Source: RYN-230 sp963768945 (GTDB lineage: Bacteria; Actinomycetota; Actinomycetes; Streptosporangiales; Streptosporangiaceae). Taken from it: a DNA stretch of 64,000 nt. Below the pieces are notes generated by a model that was not told where the DNA came from, did not search any database, and worked only from the letters and a program-made list of their open reading frames with translations. The stretch spans positions 930,001 through 994,000 of the forward strand of contig CAVYJW010000008.1 in NCBI GenBank assembly GCA_963768945.1, given 5' to 3'. How positions within the stretch are numbered: position 1 is the stretch's first letter; each line of letters begins with the position of its first letter. A program made the translations under genes and the position numbers. Positions 1-8,777 of the stretch are shown here, one piece after another.

Positions 1-117
1 AGGATCGAGGTTGTTCATCAGCATCCGCATGGCCGCCTCTTGCGGCCAGCCCCGGCATGACAGGGCGGTGCCGCGTGGGGCGCGGACCGGGCGCGGGCCC
101 GGCGGGCCGTCAGTCAT
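1..117 (-). CDS. hutU: Urocanate hydratase, N-terminal fragment (runs off the left edge)
   Basis: Reading the minus strand from an ATG at 117 gives 39 codons to the window edge. They contain VRAPRGTALS followed by QEAAMRMLMNNLDP, which is the conserved start of bacterial urocanase (usually VRAPRGTELS...EAALRMLMNNLDPEVAE). The enzyme hydrates urocanate to imidazolonepropionate in histidine degradation, in the cytosol, using tightly bound NAD. A purine-rich stretch (AAAGGTAGGG on the minus strand) precedes the start at a workable distance. Only the first few percent of the protein is present, so NAD-binding and catalytic residues lie outside the window. The identification rests on the short conserved N-terminus. 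Confidence 0.82.
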   Translation of the reverse strand, partial: MTDGPPGPRPVRAPRGTALSCRGWPQEAAMRMLMNNLDP

Positions 118-307
118 CGCTGGCCCTACCTTTCTTCTCGCGCGGAGCGGCCTGGCCACCCGCGCGGAGCGAGCTCAGCCCGGCCACCCGGGTGGAGCGA
201 CCCGGCCACCCGGCGGGCCGGACGGCCAGCGGCGTCCTCACCGCCACGGGCCGGGCGGCGCTGGCCGCCGCCACGATTCATCATCCCTGGTGGCCCGCGC
301 ACGCGCA

Positions 308-350
308 GCGCCGGGCGGGAAGCTCGCCCGGGGCGAGTCCCGCCCGGCGC
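308..350 (-). terminator. Strong hairpin terminator after the osmoprotectant transporter operon
   Basis: A perfect 13-bp inverted repeat (308-320 with 338-350) encloses a second 6-bp stem (323-328 with 332-337) around a 3-nt loop. It lies about 55 nt past the stop of the binding-protein gene at 405 and about 190 nt upstream of the hutU start. No T-tract follows, as is common for high-GC actinobacterial terminators. The rest of 118-404 shows no convincing gene. Confidence 0.6.
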
Positions 351-404
351 CATGAGCCGGGTAACCAGAGGCCGGGCAGGAGGGCCCGGCCGGGGAGAAC
401 CAGC

Positions 405-1403
405 TCAGCTCTTGATGCCGACCGCCTTGAGCCAGCCGGTCGCGACCGTGGAGTAGTTGGCATGATCCAGGATGATGGCCTTGTCCATGGCCAGCAGGCC
501 GGCAGTGGTCAGCCTGGCGGAAACGTCATTCAGCGTGCTGGTGATGGTCGGCGTGAGCGCCTTCTTGTAAACCAGCGGGACGACGTTCTGCGCCGCGAAG
601 TTGAATTTCGGATCGGCCAGCGCCACCAGGTTATCGGTGATGATCTGCGGGGTGGTGGTGAACACGTCGGCCGCCTGGACCTTGCCGTCCTGCAGGGCGG
701 CCAGGGTCAGCGGGCCGGACTCGTCGAGCGGGTCAAACCCCTTGAACGTCAGCCCGTAGTTCTTCGTGAGCCCGGGCAGGCCGTCCGAGCGGGTCTTGAA
801 CTCGGGCGGGCCGCCGAACACCATGTCCTTCGCGTACGGCTTGAGGTCTGCGATGGATGTGAGGTGATCCTTCTTAGCGGTGGCCTGGGTCACCGTGACC
901 GAGTCCTTGTCCTGGGCGGACGAGGGGTTGAGGATCTCCAGCGACGAGGGGAGCTTGGACTTCAGAGCGGCGTCCACATCGGCGGTGGTGGCGGCCGTGC
1001 TGCTCGTGTCGACCGACGTGGTTAGCAGCGCGCCGTTATATTCGGGAATAATACTGATCGTGCCCTTTTCGATCTGCGGGTAATAGACCTCGCGGGCGCC
1101 GATGTTGAATTTTGGCGTGACCTTGACGCCTTTGCCCTGCAGAGCGAGGACGTAGATCTCGGCGAGAAGCTCGTTCTCGGGGAAGTTGGCCGAGCCGACG
1201 ACGACCGTGCCTTTGGCCGCGCCGGAGGACAGCGGGTTAGAACTACTGCTACTACTACTACTACTGGCGCTGCTGCCGCCACTGCTGCCACAGGCAGCCA
1301 GCCCCAGGCTGGTCAGGACAGCCAGGCCACCGATGGCACCAGCACCCAACCGCTTCGTGAAGAGCGGCGACGCACCTGCCGCAAACCGCGATCTCGGAAA
1401 CAT
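405..1403 (-). CDS. Osmoprotectant (glycine betaine/choline type) ABC transporter substrate-binding lipoprotein
   Basis: This 332-residue lipoprotein should capture a quaternary-amine osmolyte outside the membrane for the permeases encoded just upstream. The N-terminus is a classic lipoprotein signal: positive residues, a hydrophobic core and the lipobox LGLAAC with lipidated Cys38. A low-complexity Gly/Ser linker follows, with nine serines in a row at residues 47-55. The rest resembles the OpuAC/ProX-type (QAT family) binding fold, including PEFKTRSDGLPGL and an AADVFTTTPQI segment. The start was set at ATG 1403 because AAGGGAAACACC precedes it; the upstream extension overlaps the permease end and is junk-like. 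It is the last gene of a four-gene operon, 37 nt after the permease stop. The exact substrate is not readable from sequence. Confidence 0.9.
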   Translation of the reverse strand: MFPRSRFAAGASPLFTKRLGAGAIGGLAVLTSLGLAACGSSGGSSASSSSSSSSSNPLSSGAAKGTVVVGSANFPENELLAEIYVLALQGKGVKVTPKFNIGAREVYYPQIEKGTISIIPEYNGALLTTSVDTSSTAATTADVDAALKSKLPSSLEILNPSSAQDKDSVTVTQATAKKDHLTSIADLKPYAKDMVFGGPPEFKTRSDGLPGLTKNYGLTFKGFDPLDESGPLTLAALQDGKVQAADVFTTTPQIITDNLVALADPKFNFAAQNVVPLVYKKALTPTITSTLNDVSARLTTAGLLAMDKAIILDHANYSTVATGWLKAVGIKS

Positions 1404-1440
1404 GGTGTTTCCCTTCTTTTCCGATAGTTTTAGTACGCTA

Positions 1441-2118
1441 TCACGACGAGCGCCCTTGCAGGCGCAAGCCCTTCGGCACGGCGAGACGCCGTACTCCGAC
1501 AAAGAGCGCCTGCACGGCGAGGGCCAGCAAGACGACAAACAGGGCCCCGCCCGCGACCTCCCCGTAATTGTTCTCCGCGAGCCCGTCGATTATGTAACGG
1601 CCCAGTCCGCCCAGGCCGATGTAGGCGGCGATCGTCGCGGTGGCCACCACGAATATCGCGCCGGTGCGCAGGCCGAGCACGATCAGCGGCATGGCCACCG
1701 GAACCTCGACCTTCCGTATCTGCTGCCAGGGGGTCATGCCCATGCCCCGGGCCGCGTCCCTGAGTTCCGGATCGACCCCGGCCACCCCTTCGTAGACGTT
1801 GACCAGGATGGCCGGGATGGCCAGCACGACCAGCGGCACCAGCCAGGCCAGCACGGAGAAGCCCAGCCAGAGGGTGAGCAGGACGAGCAGGCCAAGCGTG
1901 GGGATGGCCCGCCACGCGTTGGCCACGTTGACCACCGCCACCGCTCCCCGGCCGGTGTGCCCGATCAGGATGCCCAGCGGGATGGCGATCAGCGCCGCGA
2001 CGAGCAAGGCCAGCGCGGAGTAGCCCAGCTGCTCCAGGATCCGGACCGGGATGCCCTCGGAGCCGTGCCACTGCTGCGGCTGCTTCAGCCAGTTCCACGC
2101 GTAACTGAAGAAGCTCAC
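1441..2118 (-). CDS. Osmoprotectant ABC transporter permease (OpuCB/ProW type), second permease
   Basis: A 225-residue inner-membrane permease with about six hydrophobic segments. The binding-protein-dependent transport signature for contacting the ATPase is visible as YEGVAGVDPELRDAARGMGMTPWQQIRKVEVP (the EAA loop region; only part of it is diagnostic). Its start overlaps the end of the first permease by 4 nt (ATGA), which implies translational coupling. Two short permeases, one CBS-containing ATPase and one lipoprotein is the OpuC-type layout. It forms the transmembrane channel as a heterodimer with the neighbouring permease. Confidence 0.9.
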   Translation of the reverse strand: MSFFSYAWNWLKQPQQWHGSEGIPVRILEQLGYSALALLVAALIAIPLGILIGHTGRGAVAVVNVANAWRAIPTLGLLVLLTLWLGFSVLAWLVPLVVLAIPAILVNVYEGVAGVDPELRDAARGMGMTPWQQIRKVEVPVAMPLIVLGLRTGAIFVVATATIAAYIGLGGLGRYIIDGLAENNYGEVAGGALFVVLLALAVQALFVGVRRLAVPKGLRLQGRSS

Positions 2119-2810
2119 CGGGCCACCACCATGGGGGTGGGGACCGGCACGGGCGCCACGGTCTTGGACTCCCCGCTGATGCGTCCCGGCCGCCAGGGGG
2201 TCAGCAGCCTGCGAAGCCCCACGAGGAGCAGGTCGCAGACCAGCGCGAGCACGATGATGAGCCCGGCGCCCACGTAGATCTCAGTGGGGAAGTCGCGCTG
2301 GTACCCGTCGATGATGAAGTAGCCCAGGCTGCTGACCCCGATCAGCTGGCCGACACTGGCCAGGCTGATGCTCGACACCATGGCCACCCGAAGCCCGGCG
2401 ATCACGACGGGCAGGGCGATCGGGAGCTCGACCTGGACCAGGCGCCGCAAGGTGCCGAAACCCATGGCCGTGGCGGCCTGGCGGACCGGATCCGGGACCG
2501 ACCGCATGCCATCCACCACGCCCGGCACCAGTATGCAGAGCGAGAACAGGGTGAGCGCGATGATGACCGTCGTGTCGGTCAGGCCGGTGTACGGGATCAG
2601 CACGATGAACAGGGCCAGCGAGGGCACCGCGTACAGCACGCTCGTGGCGGACAGCACCGGGGCGTACAGCCATCTCCACCGGGAGCAGGCGATGCCCACG
2701 GGCAGCGAGATGAGCAGGCCGATCAGCGCCGGCGCGATGCCCAGGTAGGCGCTCTCCAGGGTGAGCTGCCTGATCTGCGCGGCGTTCTGGGGTATCCAGG
2801 ACCAGATCAT
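2115..2810 (-). CDS. Osmoprotectant ABC transporter permease, first permease
   Basis: A 231-residue membrane protein with an ABC permease EAA loop (RQAATAMGFGTLRRLVQVELP). It has roughly six membrane segments and the ILVPGVVDGMRSVPD region typical of OpuC/ProW permeases. It overlaps the ATPase gene upstream and the second permease downstream by 4 nt each, so the three are translated as one coupled unit. Substrate is inferred from the operon as glycine betaine, choline or carnitine. Confidence 0.9.
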   Translation of the reverse strand: MIWSWIPQNAAQIRQLTLESAYLGIAPALIGLLISLPVGIACSRWRWLYAPVLSATSVLYAVPSLALFIVLIPYTGLTDTTVIIALTLFSLCILVPGVVDGMRSVPDPVRQAATAMGFGTLRRLVQVELPIALPVVIAGLRVAMVSSISLASVGQLIGVSSLGYFIIDGYQRDFPTEIYVGAGLIIVLALVCDLLLVGLRRLLTPWRPGRISGESKTVAPVPVPTPMVVAR

Positions 2811-4015
2811 GACTCGGCGGCCGCTTCCGGGGCGGGGTCCCGCACCTGCCCGTCCCCCGGCCCGGCCGGGGCCCCTCCCGGGGTCCCCGGGACCGGCACG
2901 GCCTGCTCCGCGGCGTGGATCGCGGCCCGCAGCCGCTCGTAGGAGGTGACCCCGACCACCTGGCCGCCGTCGTCCACCCCGACCGCCCGGCCGGTGGGCG
3001 ACAGCACGGTCGCGTCCAGCGCCGCCCGGAGCGAGTCTGTGCGCACATCGAACGTGTGGCCGTAGGGCTCCAGCCGGGCCTGCCCGGTCCGTGCCCCGCT
3101 GGGCATCGTCTCCAGGTCGCTAGCCGCGGCCCAGCCGCGCGGCTGCTGCCCCGGGCCGGTGACCAGGACGTACTCATCCCCGGCCCGCCGGGCGGTGTCA
3201 GCCGCCACCGAGGCGGACGTGTCCTCGCCGACCACGGCCCGGTCATCCAGGCTGAGCCCGGAGGCGGCCAGGAACGACAGCCGCCGGATGCCGCGATCGA
3301 AGCCGAGGAAGTTCTCCACGTACCCGTCGGCCGGTGCGGCCAGCAGCCGCTCGGGCGTGTCGAGCTGGGCGATCTTCCCGCCCGGCCGGAAGATGGCGAC
3401 CTGGTCGCCCACCTTGATGGCCTCCTCGACGTCGTGGGTGACCAGCACCACGGTCTTGTGCAGCTCGGCCTGGAGCCTGAGGAGCTCATCTTGCAGGGTG
3501 GCCCGGACAATCGGGTCCACGGCGCTGAACGGCTCGTCCATCAGGAGGACCGGCGGGTCGGCGGCGAGCGCCCGGGCCACCCCCACCCGCTGCTGCTGCC
3601 CGCCGGACAGCTGGTAGGGGTAGCGGCGGGCCAGGTCCTCTTCCAGGCCAACCAGGGCCATGAGCTCCCGGGCGCGGGCCCGGGCCTTGCCCCTGCCCCA
3701 GCCGATCAGCAGCGGCACGGTGCCGATGTTGTCCTCGATCGTGCGGTGCGGGAACAGGCCCGCCTGCTGGATGACATAGCCGATCCCCCGGCGCAGCGTC
3801 AACGGGTTCGACTGCATGATGTCCTGGCCGTCGAGCAGGATCCGCCCGCTGGTCGGGTCGATCAGCCGGTTGATCATGCGCAGCGTGGTGGTCTTCCCGC
3901 AGCCGCTCGGGCCGACCAGCACCATGGTCTGGCCGCCAGGTACCTCCAGGTCAAGGCTGTCCACCGCGACAGTCCCCCCGGGGTACCGTTTTGTCACGCT
4001 CTCGAAGGTGATCAA
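2807..4015 (-). CDS. Osmoprotectant ABC transporter ATP-binding protein with CBS-type C-terminus
   Basis: The nucleotide-binding subunit of the importer, about 402 residues. Walker A (GPSGCGKT) lies near residue 35, the ABC signature LSGGQ near 136 and Walker B (VLLMDEP) near 156. The region after about residue 260 is not ATPase. It ends with a CBS-like segment (LDATVLSPTGRAVGVDDGGQ and on), which in OpuCA-type proteins senses ionic strength or c-di-AMP. The start was placed at TTG 4015 because GGAAGG sits seven bases upstream and the protein then begins ITFESVTKRYPGG, as in the family. The longer form from ATG 4096 lacks this support. It heads the operon. Confidence 0.88.
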   Translation of the reverse strand: MITFESVTKRYPGGTVAVDSLDLEVPGGQTMVLVGPSGCGKTTTLRMINRLIDPTSGRILLDGQDIMQSNPLTLRRGIGYVIQQAGLFPHRTIEDNIGTVPLLIGWGRGKARARARELMALVGLEEDLARRYPYQLSGGQQQRVGVARALAADPPVLLMDEPFSAVDPIVRATLQDELLRLQAELHKTVVLVTHDVEEAIKVGDQVAIFRPGGKIAQLDTPERLLAAPADGYVENFLGFDRGIRRLSFLAASGLSLDDRAVVGEDTSASVAADTARRAGDEYVLVTGPGQQPRGWAAASDLETMPSGARTGQARLEPYGHTFDVRTDSLRAALDATVLSPTGRAVGVDDGGQVVGVTSYERLRAAIHAAEQAVPVPGTPGGAPAGPGDGQVRDPAPEAAAES

Positions 4016-4454
4016 GACGTGGCCTTCCGGTGTGCCCCGCCGAAGGATCGGGGACTTTCGCTGGTCAGTACCCGCGACGCCGGGACGCATGCCCACCCCG
4101 GAGCATGATCAGCGTATCCGCCGACTACCAGGCTGCCGGTACCGGCCGCGAATCCCGGTAAAGCACGCCGAACTGCCGACGAAGGGCAACCAAACCGTGA
4201 CCAGCCCGAGAACCGGCACGCGGCGGAGCGGCCGGGCGGCGCAGGCCAGGCCGGCCGGGAATCTGGAATACGCCCGGGACCTGGAATAATGAGGTGGGCG
4301 CGGGGGTTGGGCAAGGACGCTCACGTCACGGCGGCCCACGACGCGCCCTGGCGAACGCGCGCCCTGGCGAACGCGCGCAGTGGGCGCGCACGGGTCCGCG
4401 CGGACGCGCGGCCTCCGCAACTCCCCGAACCCCACACCTCCCGGGACACCGATC
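4016..4454. other. Intergenic region between transporter operon and VIT gene
   Basis: No gene is convincing here. The left half should carry the promoter of the divergent osmoprotectant operon. The right half holds a sigma-R-like promoter match on the plus strand (4283-4308) and a short direct repeat, CGCGCCCTGGCGAACG, occurring twice around 4340-4375. Confidence 0.5.
4283..4308 (+). promoter_or_regulatory. Sigma-R-type promoter candidate upstream of the VIT transporter gene
   Basis: GGAAT at 4283-4287 is followed after exactly 18 nt by GTT at 4306-4308, matching the established actinobacterial sigma-R/SigH consensus GGAAT-N18-GTT. It points toward the gene at 4455 and would leave a leader of about 140 nt. 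The same pattern occurs in front of sigR in this window. The match is short, so chance cannot be excluded. Confidence 0.45.
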
Positions 4455-5192
4455 ATGACGGTTGAGATCAACGAGCAGAACGAGGCTCACGGCCACGAGC
4501 ACAAAGACGTGTCCGGTGGCTGGCTCCGCCCTGCCGTGTTCGGTGCCATGGACGGGCTGGTAACCAACGTCTCACTGATCGCGGGCGTAGGCGCCGGGGT
4601 CAGCAGCTCCGGCGGGTCCCCCCACCTGATCGTGCTCACCGGCCTGGCCGGGCTGGCCGCGGGCGCGTTCTCGATGGCGACCGGTGAGTACGTCTCGGTC
4701 TCCTCCCAGAACGAGCTCATCCACGCGGAGGTCCGCAAGGAGGAGCACGAACTCAAGCACAACGCCGCCTCGGAGCAGATGGAGCTGGCGGCCAGCTTCC
4801 GCCGGCAGGGGGTGGACGCGGACCTGGCCGACCAGGTCGCGCAGCAGATCTCCGCTCATCCCGAGCAGGCGCTGGGCGTGCATGTCCGCGAGGAACTGGG
4901 GGTCGATCACCACGATCTGCCCTCGCCGTACACCGCGGCCGGCGCGTCGCTGGTCACGTTCGCGGTCGGCGCGCTGATCCCGCTGCTGCCCTACCTGTTC
5001 GGGCTCAACAACCTGGCCGTGGCGCTCGGCCTGGCCGCGGTCGCCGCGTTCGTCGGCGGCGGCCTGGTCGCCCGGCTCACCGACCGGCCGTTCCTGCGCG
5101 GCGCCCTGCGGCAGCTCCTCCTGGGCGCCGCCGCCGCCGGGATCACTTTCCTGATCGGCAGCGCGGTCGGCGCCGGCGTCACCGGAGGTTAA
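4455..5192 (+). CDS. VIT1/CCC1 family iron/manganese transporter
   Basis: A 245-residue membrane protein opening with GGWLRPAVFGAMDGLVTNVSLIAGVGAG, the first transmembrane motif of the vacuolar iron transporter/CCC1 family. There are two hydrophobic N-terminal segments, a charged cytosolic middle (about residues 95-160, rich in Glu and His, the presumed metal-binding domain), and three C-terminal membrane segments. Bacterial members are thought to export Fe2+ or Mn2+ from the cytosol. ATG 4455 is preferred because the protein then begins with the charged MTVEINEQNEAHGHEHKD tail. A sigma-R-like promoter lies upstream, which would link it to thiol-oxidative stress. Confidence 0.88.
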   Translation: MTVEINEQNEAHGHEHKDVSGGWLRPAVFGAMDGLVTNVSLIAGVGAGVSSSGGSPHLIVLTGLAGLAAGAFSMATGEYVSVSSQNELIHAEVRKEEHELKHNAASEQMELAASFRRQGVDADLADQVAQQISAHPEQALGVHVREELGVDHHDLPSPYTAAGASLVTFAVGALIPLLPYLFGLNNLAVALGLAAVAAFVGGGLVARLTDRPFLRGALRQLLLGAAAAGITFLIGSAVGAGVTGG

Positions 5193-5220
5193 TCCGGGGG
5201 CCCGGCCCGCGGCCCGGGCG

Positions 5221-6285
5221 TTACCAGGCGTCCGGCCCGAACGCGTCGTCCTCGTGCCTGCCTGGCCCGGACAGCAGCTTGAGGTCCGCCTCCACCATCA
5301 TGGTGATCAGCTCGCCGAAGCCGACCTGGGGTTCCCAGCCGAGCCGCCCCGCCGCCTTGCCCGGGTCCGCGCACAACTGGTCCACCTCGGCGGGACGGAC
5401 GAACGCCGCGTCCACCGCGACGTGCTCCCTCCAGTCCAGCCCGGCCACCGCGAACGCCCGCTCGACCAGCTCCTCGACGCTGTGTGTCACCCCGGTCCCG
5501 ATCACGTAATCCTCTGCCTCGTCCTGGGCCAGCATCAGGTGCATGGCCCGGACGTAATCCCCGGCGAACCCCCAGTCCCGGCGCGACCACAAGGTGCCCA
5601 GCCGCAGTTGCCGCTCGTGCCCCAGCTTGATCTTGGCCACGCCGAGGGACACCTTGCGGCTGACGAATTCCGCGCCCCGGCGCGGCGATTCGTGATTGAA
5701 CAGGATCCCGGACGCCGCGAACATGCCGTAGGACTCACGGTAGTTCTGGGTCAGGAAGTGCCCGTAGGCCTTGGCCACCCCGTACGGGCTGCGCGGGTGG
5801 AACGGGGTCTGCTCGGTCTGCGGGCTCTCCCGCGCCTGCCCGAACATCTCCGACGAGGACGCCTGGTAGAAGCGGATCTGCCCGCCCCGCGGCGTGCGCG
5901 AGGCGCTGATCCCGCTGCACACCCGGATCGCCTCCAGCACCCGGAGCACGCCGATGCCGGTCACCTCGCCGGTCAGCTCGGCCTGCTGCCAGGACATGGG
6001 CACGTAGGAGATCGCGGCCAGGTTGTAGATCTCGTCCGGCTGAACCTTCTCCACCGCGGCGATCAGGCTGCCCTGATCGAGCAGGTCGCCACGGACCAGC
6101 CGGATGTCACCAAACAGCTGGCGGACGCCGCGCACCCGGGGGTTGGACTGCCCACGGACCAGCCCCCAGACCTCATAACCCTGCGTCAGCAGGTGTTCGG
6201 CCAGATACGAGCCGTCCTGCCCGGTGATCCCGGTGATCAGTGCGCGCCTCGTCAGCGGAGCCTCCGTCCTGGCGAACCGGGCCAT
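5221..6285 (-). CDS. gmd: GDP-mannose 4,6-dehydratase
   Basis: An extended short-chain dehydrogenase of about 354 residues that converts GDP-D-mannose to GDP-4-keto-6-deoxymannose, the precursor of GDP-fucose, rhamnose and perosamine. The NADP-binding motif GITGQDG is near residue 19, the catalytic Ser/Glu stretch SSSEMFG near 143, and the YxxxK pair Y168/K172 sits in SPYGVAKAYGH. The family signatures FNHESPRRG and SRRDWGFAGDYV are intact. ATG 6285 was chosen; ATG 6345 upstream is in frame and possible. It is divergent from the glycosyltransferase gene at 6582, suggesting a deoxysugar supply for that cluster. Confidence 0.92.
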   Translation of the reverse strand: MARFARTEAPLTRRALITGITGQDGSYLAEHLLTQGYEVWGLVRGQSNPRVRGVRQLFGDIRLVRGDLLDQGSLIAAVEKVQPDEIYNLAAISYVPMSWQQAELTGEVTGIGVLRVLEAIRVCSGISASRTPRGGQIRFYQASSSEMFGQARESPQTEQTPFHPRSPYGVAKAYGHFLTQNYRESYGMFAASGILFNHESPRRGAEFVSRKVSLGVAKIKLGHERQLRLGTLWSRRDWGFAGDYVRAMHLMLAQDEAEDYVIGTGVTHSVEELVERAFAVAGLDWREHVAVDAAFVRPAEVDQLCADPGKAAGRLGWEPQVGFGELITMMVEADLKLLSGPGRHEDDAFGPDAW

Positions 6286-6581
6286 CTCAACCCGCGATCG
6301 GGCCATCTCCGGCACGACCGGGCACACTAGCTCAGCTCGTGCCACCTCAGCGTACGTCGGCGCAGCCTACCGCCGCGGGCGCAGCGGGTTCGCGGGCCGT
6401 CGCGGCCGCACCGGTCCGGCTCCAGGCGGCAGGTGTACCCGATGGTAATGTTCGCTGCCTAACAGCCCACGCGGGCCAGCCCAGCGGCAGCGGGCGGATC
6501 CCCCCGCAAGCCGGCAGAAAGTCCGCCAACGCGGCACAAACCAGACAGCCAGGCGGCTAACGAGAGGTGCGTACCTGCGTG

Positions 6582-7889
6582 ATGAGCACCGGGACGAGCA
6601 CGGGCCGGCCGCTGCGCGTCGCGCTGCTGTCCTACCGCAGCAAGCCGCACTGCGGCGGCCAGGGCATCTACCTGCGTCATCTGTCCCGTGAACTGGCCGC
6701 GCTGGGTCACCACGTCGAGGTGTTCTCCGGCCAGCCCTATCCCGAGCTGGAACCGGGCCCGGTGCTCCGCAAGCTGCCCAGCCTGGACCTGTACGCCGAC
6801 GACGACCCATTCCGCATCCCGAAGCTGTCGGAGTACCGGGACTGGATCGACGTGCTCGAGTTCGGCGCGATGAAGACCGGCGCGTTCCCCGAGCCGCTCA
6901 CGTTCAGCCTGCGGGCGCTGCGCACGCTGCGCACCTGCGCGGGCGACTTCGACCTGGTCCACGACAATCAGGTGCTGGCCTACGGGATGCTCGGCCTGGC
7001 CCGGCTCGGCCTGCCCCTGGTGACCAGCATCCACCACCCGATCAGCGTGGACCGGCGGATCGAGCTGGATTCCTCCCACGGCTGGGCCCGGGTCGGCAAG
7101 TGGCGCTGGTACTCCTTCGTCCGGATGCAGGGCCGGGTGGCCCGCCGGGTCGGCCCGGTGCTTACCGCCTCGCAGGCCTCCCGCGCCGACATCTGCCGGG
7201 ACTTCCGGGTCGATCCGGCCAATGTGCACGTGATCCCGCTCGGCGTGGACACCCGGCTGTTCCACCCCCGCGAGGCCCCCCGGGTCCCGGGCCGGATCGT
7301 GGCCGTGGCCAGCGCCGACTCCCCGCTCAAGGGGGTATCCACGCTGCTGCAGGCCTTCGCCAAGATCACCGTGGAGCGCGAGGCCCAGCTCATCGTGGTC
7401 GGCAAGCCCGCCGCCGGGGGACCGACCGAGAAGCTGGTCAGCGACCTCGCCCTCTCCGGCCGGGTCCGGTTCGTGCAGGGAATCAGCGATACCGAATTGT
7501 CCCAGCTGGCCGCCAGTGCGGAGATCGCCGTGGTCCCCTCGCTCTACGAGGGGTTTTCGTTGCCTGCCGTTGAGCACATGGCCTCCGGGACGCCTCTGAT
7601 CGCCAGCCGCACCGGCGCGCTCCCCGAAGTCACGGGAGACGCCGCGGTCCTCGTGGAACCGGGGAACCCCGAGGTGCTTGCGGCCGCGATGCGCGACCTG
7701 CTCGACTCCCCCGCCGAGCGCGCACGGCTCGGCGCCGCGGCCTGGCAGCGGGTACAGGAGCGCTTCGCCTGGCCCGCGGTCGCCCGGGCGACGGTGGAGC
7801 AGTACCGCGATGCGCTGGCGCGCTCTCCCGCCCGGCCCCGCGCCGCGCGTGCTCCCCTTTCTTTCCGCAACGAAGACCCGCCGTGCTGA
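6582..7889 (+). CDS. Glycosyltransferase, GT4/GT1-like (GT-B fold)
   Basis: About 435 residues. The N-terminal half has CGGQGIYLRHLSRELAALGHHVEVFSG, the acceptor-side Rossmann domain. The C-terminal half carries the retaining-GT4 EX7E motif (SLYEGFSLPAVEHM) and the donor-binding GTPLIASRTGALPE segment. It should transfer a sugar from a nucleotide sugar to an unknown acceptor in the cytosol. The start could be GTG 6579 or ATG 6582 after the GAGAGG at 6562-6567. Its stop overlaps the methyltransferase start by 7 nt, so the two are coupled; the gmd gene is divergent. Confidence 0.87.
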   Translation: MSTGTSTGRPLRVALLSYRSKPHCGGQGIYLRHLSRELAALGHHVEVFSGQPYPELEPGPVLRKLPSLDLYADDDPFRIPKLSEYRDWIDVLEFGAMKTGAFPEPLTFSLRALRTLRTCAGDFDLVHDNQVLAYGMLGLARLGLPLVTSIHHPISVDRRIELDSSHGWARVGKWRWYSFVRMQGRVARRVGPVLTASQASRADICRDFRVDPANVHVIPLGVDTRLFHPREAPRVPGRIVAVASADSPLKGVSTLLQAFAKITVEREAQLIVVGKPAAGGPTEKLVSDLALSGRVRFVQGISDTELSQLAASAEIAVVPSLYEGFSLPAVEHMASGTPLIASRTGALPEVTGDAAVLVEPGNPEVLAAAMRDLLDSPAERARLGAAAWQRVQERFAWPAVARATVEQYRDALARSPARPRAARAPLSFRNEDPPC

Positions 7890-8695
7890 CCGTCAACTTC
7901 AGCCCGCTGCCGGCCGGGGCCGGTGACCGGGTCCTCGACCTCGGCTGCGGCGCGGGACGGCACGCGTTCGAGGCGCTGCGCCGCGGCGCGTCCGTGGTGG
8001 CGCTGGACGCGGACGAGGGCGAGTTGCGCGGGGTGGCGGAGATGGTGACGGCGATGGCCGAGGCCGGCGAGGTCCCGGCCGGTGCCGGCGCCCGGGCCGT
8101 GCGCGGCGACGCGACCCGGATGCCGTTTCCCGACGGGGCGTTCGACCGGGTGATCGCGGCTGAGGTGCTCGAGCACATCCCGGACGACCGGCGGGCGCTG
8201 CGCGAGATCGCCCGGGTGCTCCGGCCGGGCGGGCGGGTGGCCGTGACCGTGCCGGCCTGGCTGCCGGAGCGGATCTGCTGGCGGCTGTCCGACGATTACC
8301 ACAACACCCCGGGCGGTCACGTCCGCATCTACACCCGGGCCGAAATGGAGGCCAAGCTGGCCCAGGCCGGGCTGCGGGTCGGCGGCCATCATCACGCCCA
8401 CGGCCTGCACTCGCCGTACTGGTGGCTGAAGTGCGCGGTCGGCGTGCACGACGACGATCACCCGCTGGCCCGCGCGTACCACAAGCTGCTGGTCTGGGAC
8501 ATCATGAAGAAGCCGGCCGCCACCCGGCTGGCCGAGCGGGCGCTGAACCCGCTGATCGGCAAGAGCATCGTCATCTACGCGGACAAACCGCCTAGGGGTG
8601 CGGAGCCCCCTGCGGCCGCGGGCGCTCGTTCGTCCAGGGGCACTGGCGCCACCCGGACCGGTCACGCGGCTGAGCGGGCGCATGCCATCGCCTGA
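7883..8695 (+). CDS. Class I SAM-dependent methyltransferase
   Basis: 270 residues. Motif I (VLDLGCGAGRH) is at residues 17-27, the acidic ribose-binding residue lies in VALDADEGE, and the RVIAAEVLEHIPDD and LRPGGRVAVTVP segments complete a methyltransferase-11 type core. The GTG start lies inside the end of the glycosyltransferase gene. The last 40 residues after ADKPPRG look like low-complexity extension. It probably methylates the product of the neighbouring glycosyltransferase; the substrate is unknown. Confidence 0.87.
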   Translation: MLTVNFSPLPAGAGDRVLDLGCGAGRHAFEALRRGASVVALDADEGELRGVAEMVTAMAEAGEVPAGAGARAVRGDATRMPFPDGAFDRVIAAEVLEHIPDDRRALREIARVLRPGGRVAVTVPAWLPERICWRLSDDYHNTPGGHVRIYTRAEMEAKLAQAGLRVGGHHHAHGLHSPYWWLKCAVGVHDDDHPLARAYHKLLVWDIMKKPAATRLAERALNPLIGKSIVIYADKPPRGAEPPAAAGARSSRGTGATRTGHAAERAHAIA

Positions 8696-8777
8696 CTTCC
8701 TGGCCGGCTCGGTGAGCGATGGCCATCCCGATGCCCCGGGCCGGGCGGTGACTGCGAACCGTCACGGGGCAACTACG

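Noticed and set aside
57..1025. A 322-codon plus-strand frame over the binding-protein gene
   Set aside because: It is antisense to a clear lipoprotein gene and to the hutU start and has no ribosome site or domain.
5200..5219. Terminator between the convergent VIT and gmd genes
   Set aside because: Only a 6-bp GC stem could be drawn, too weak to call in this composition.
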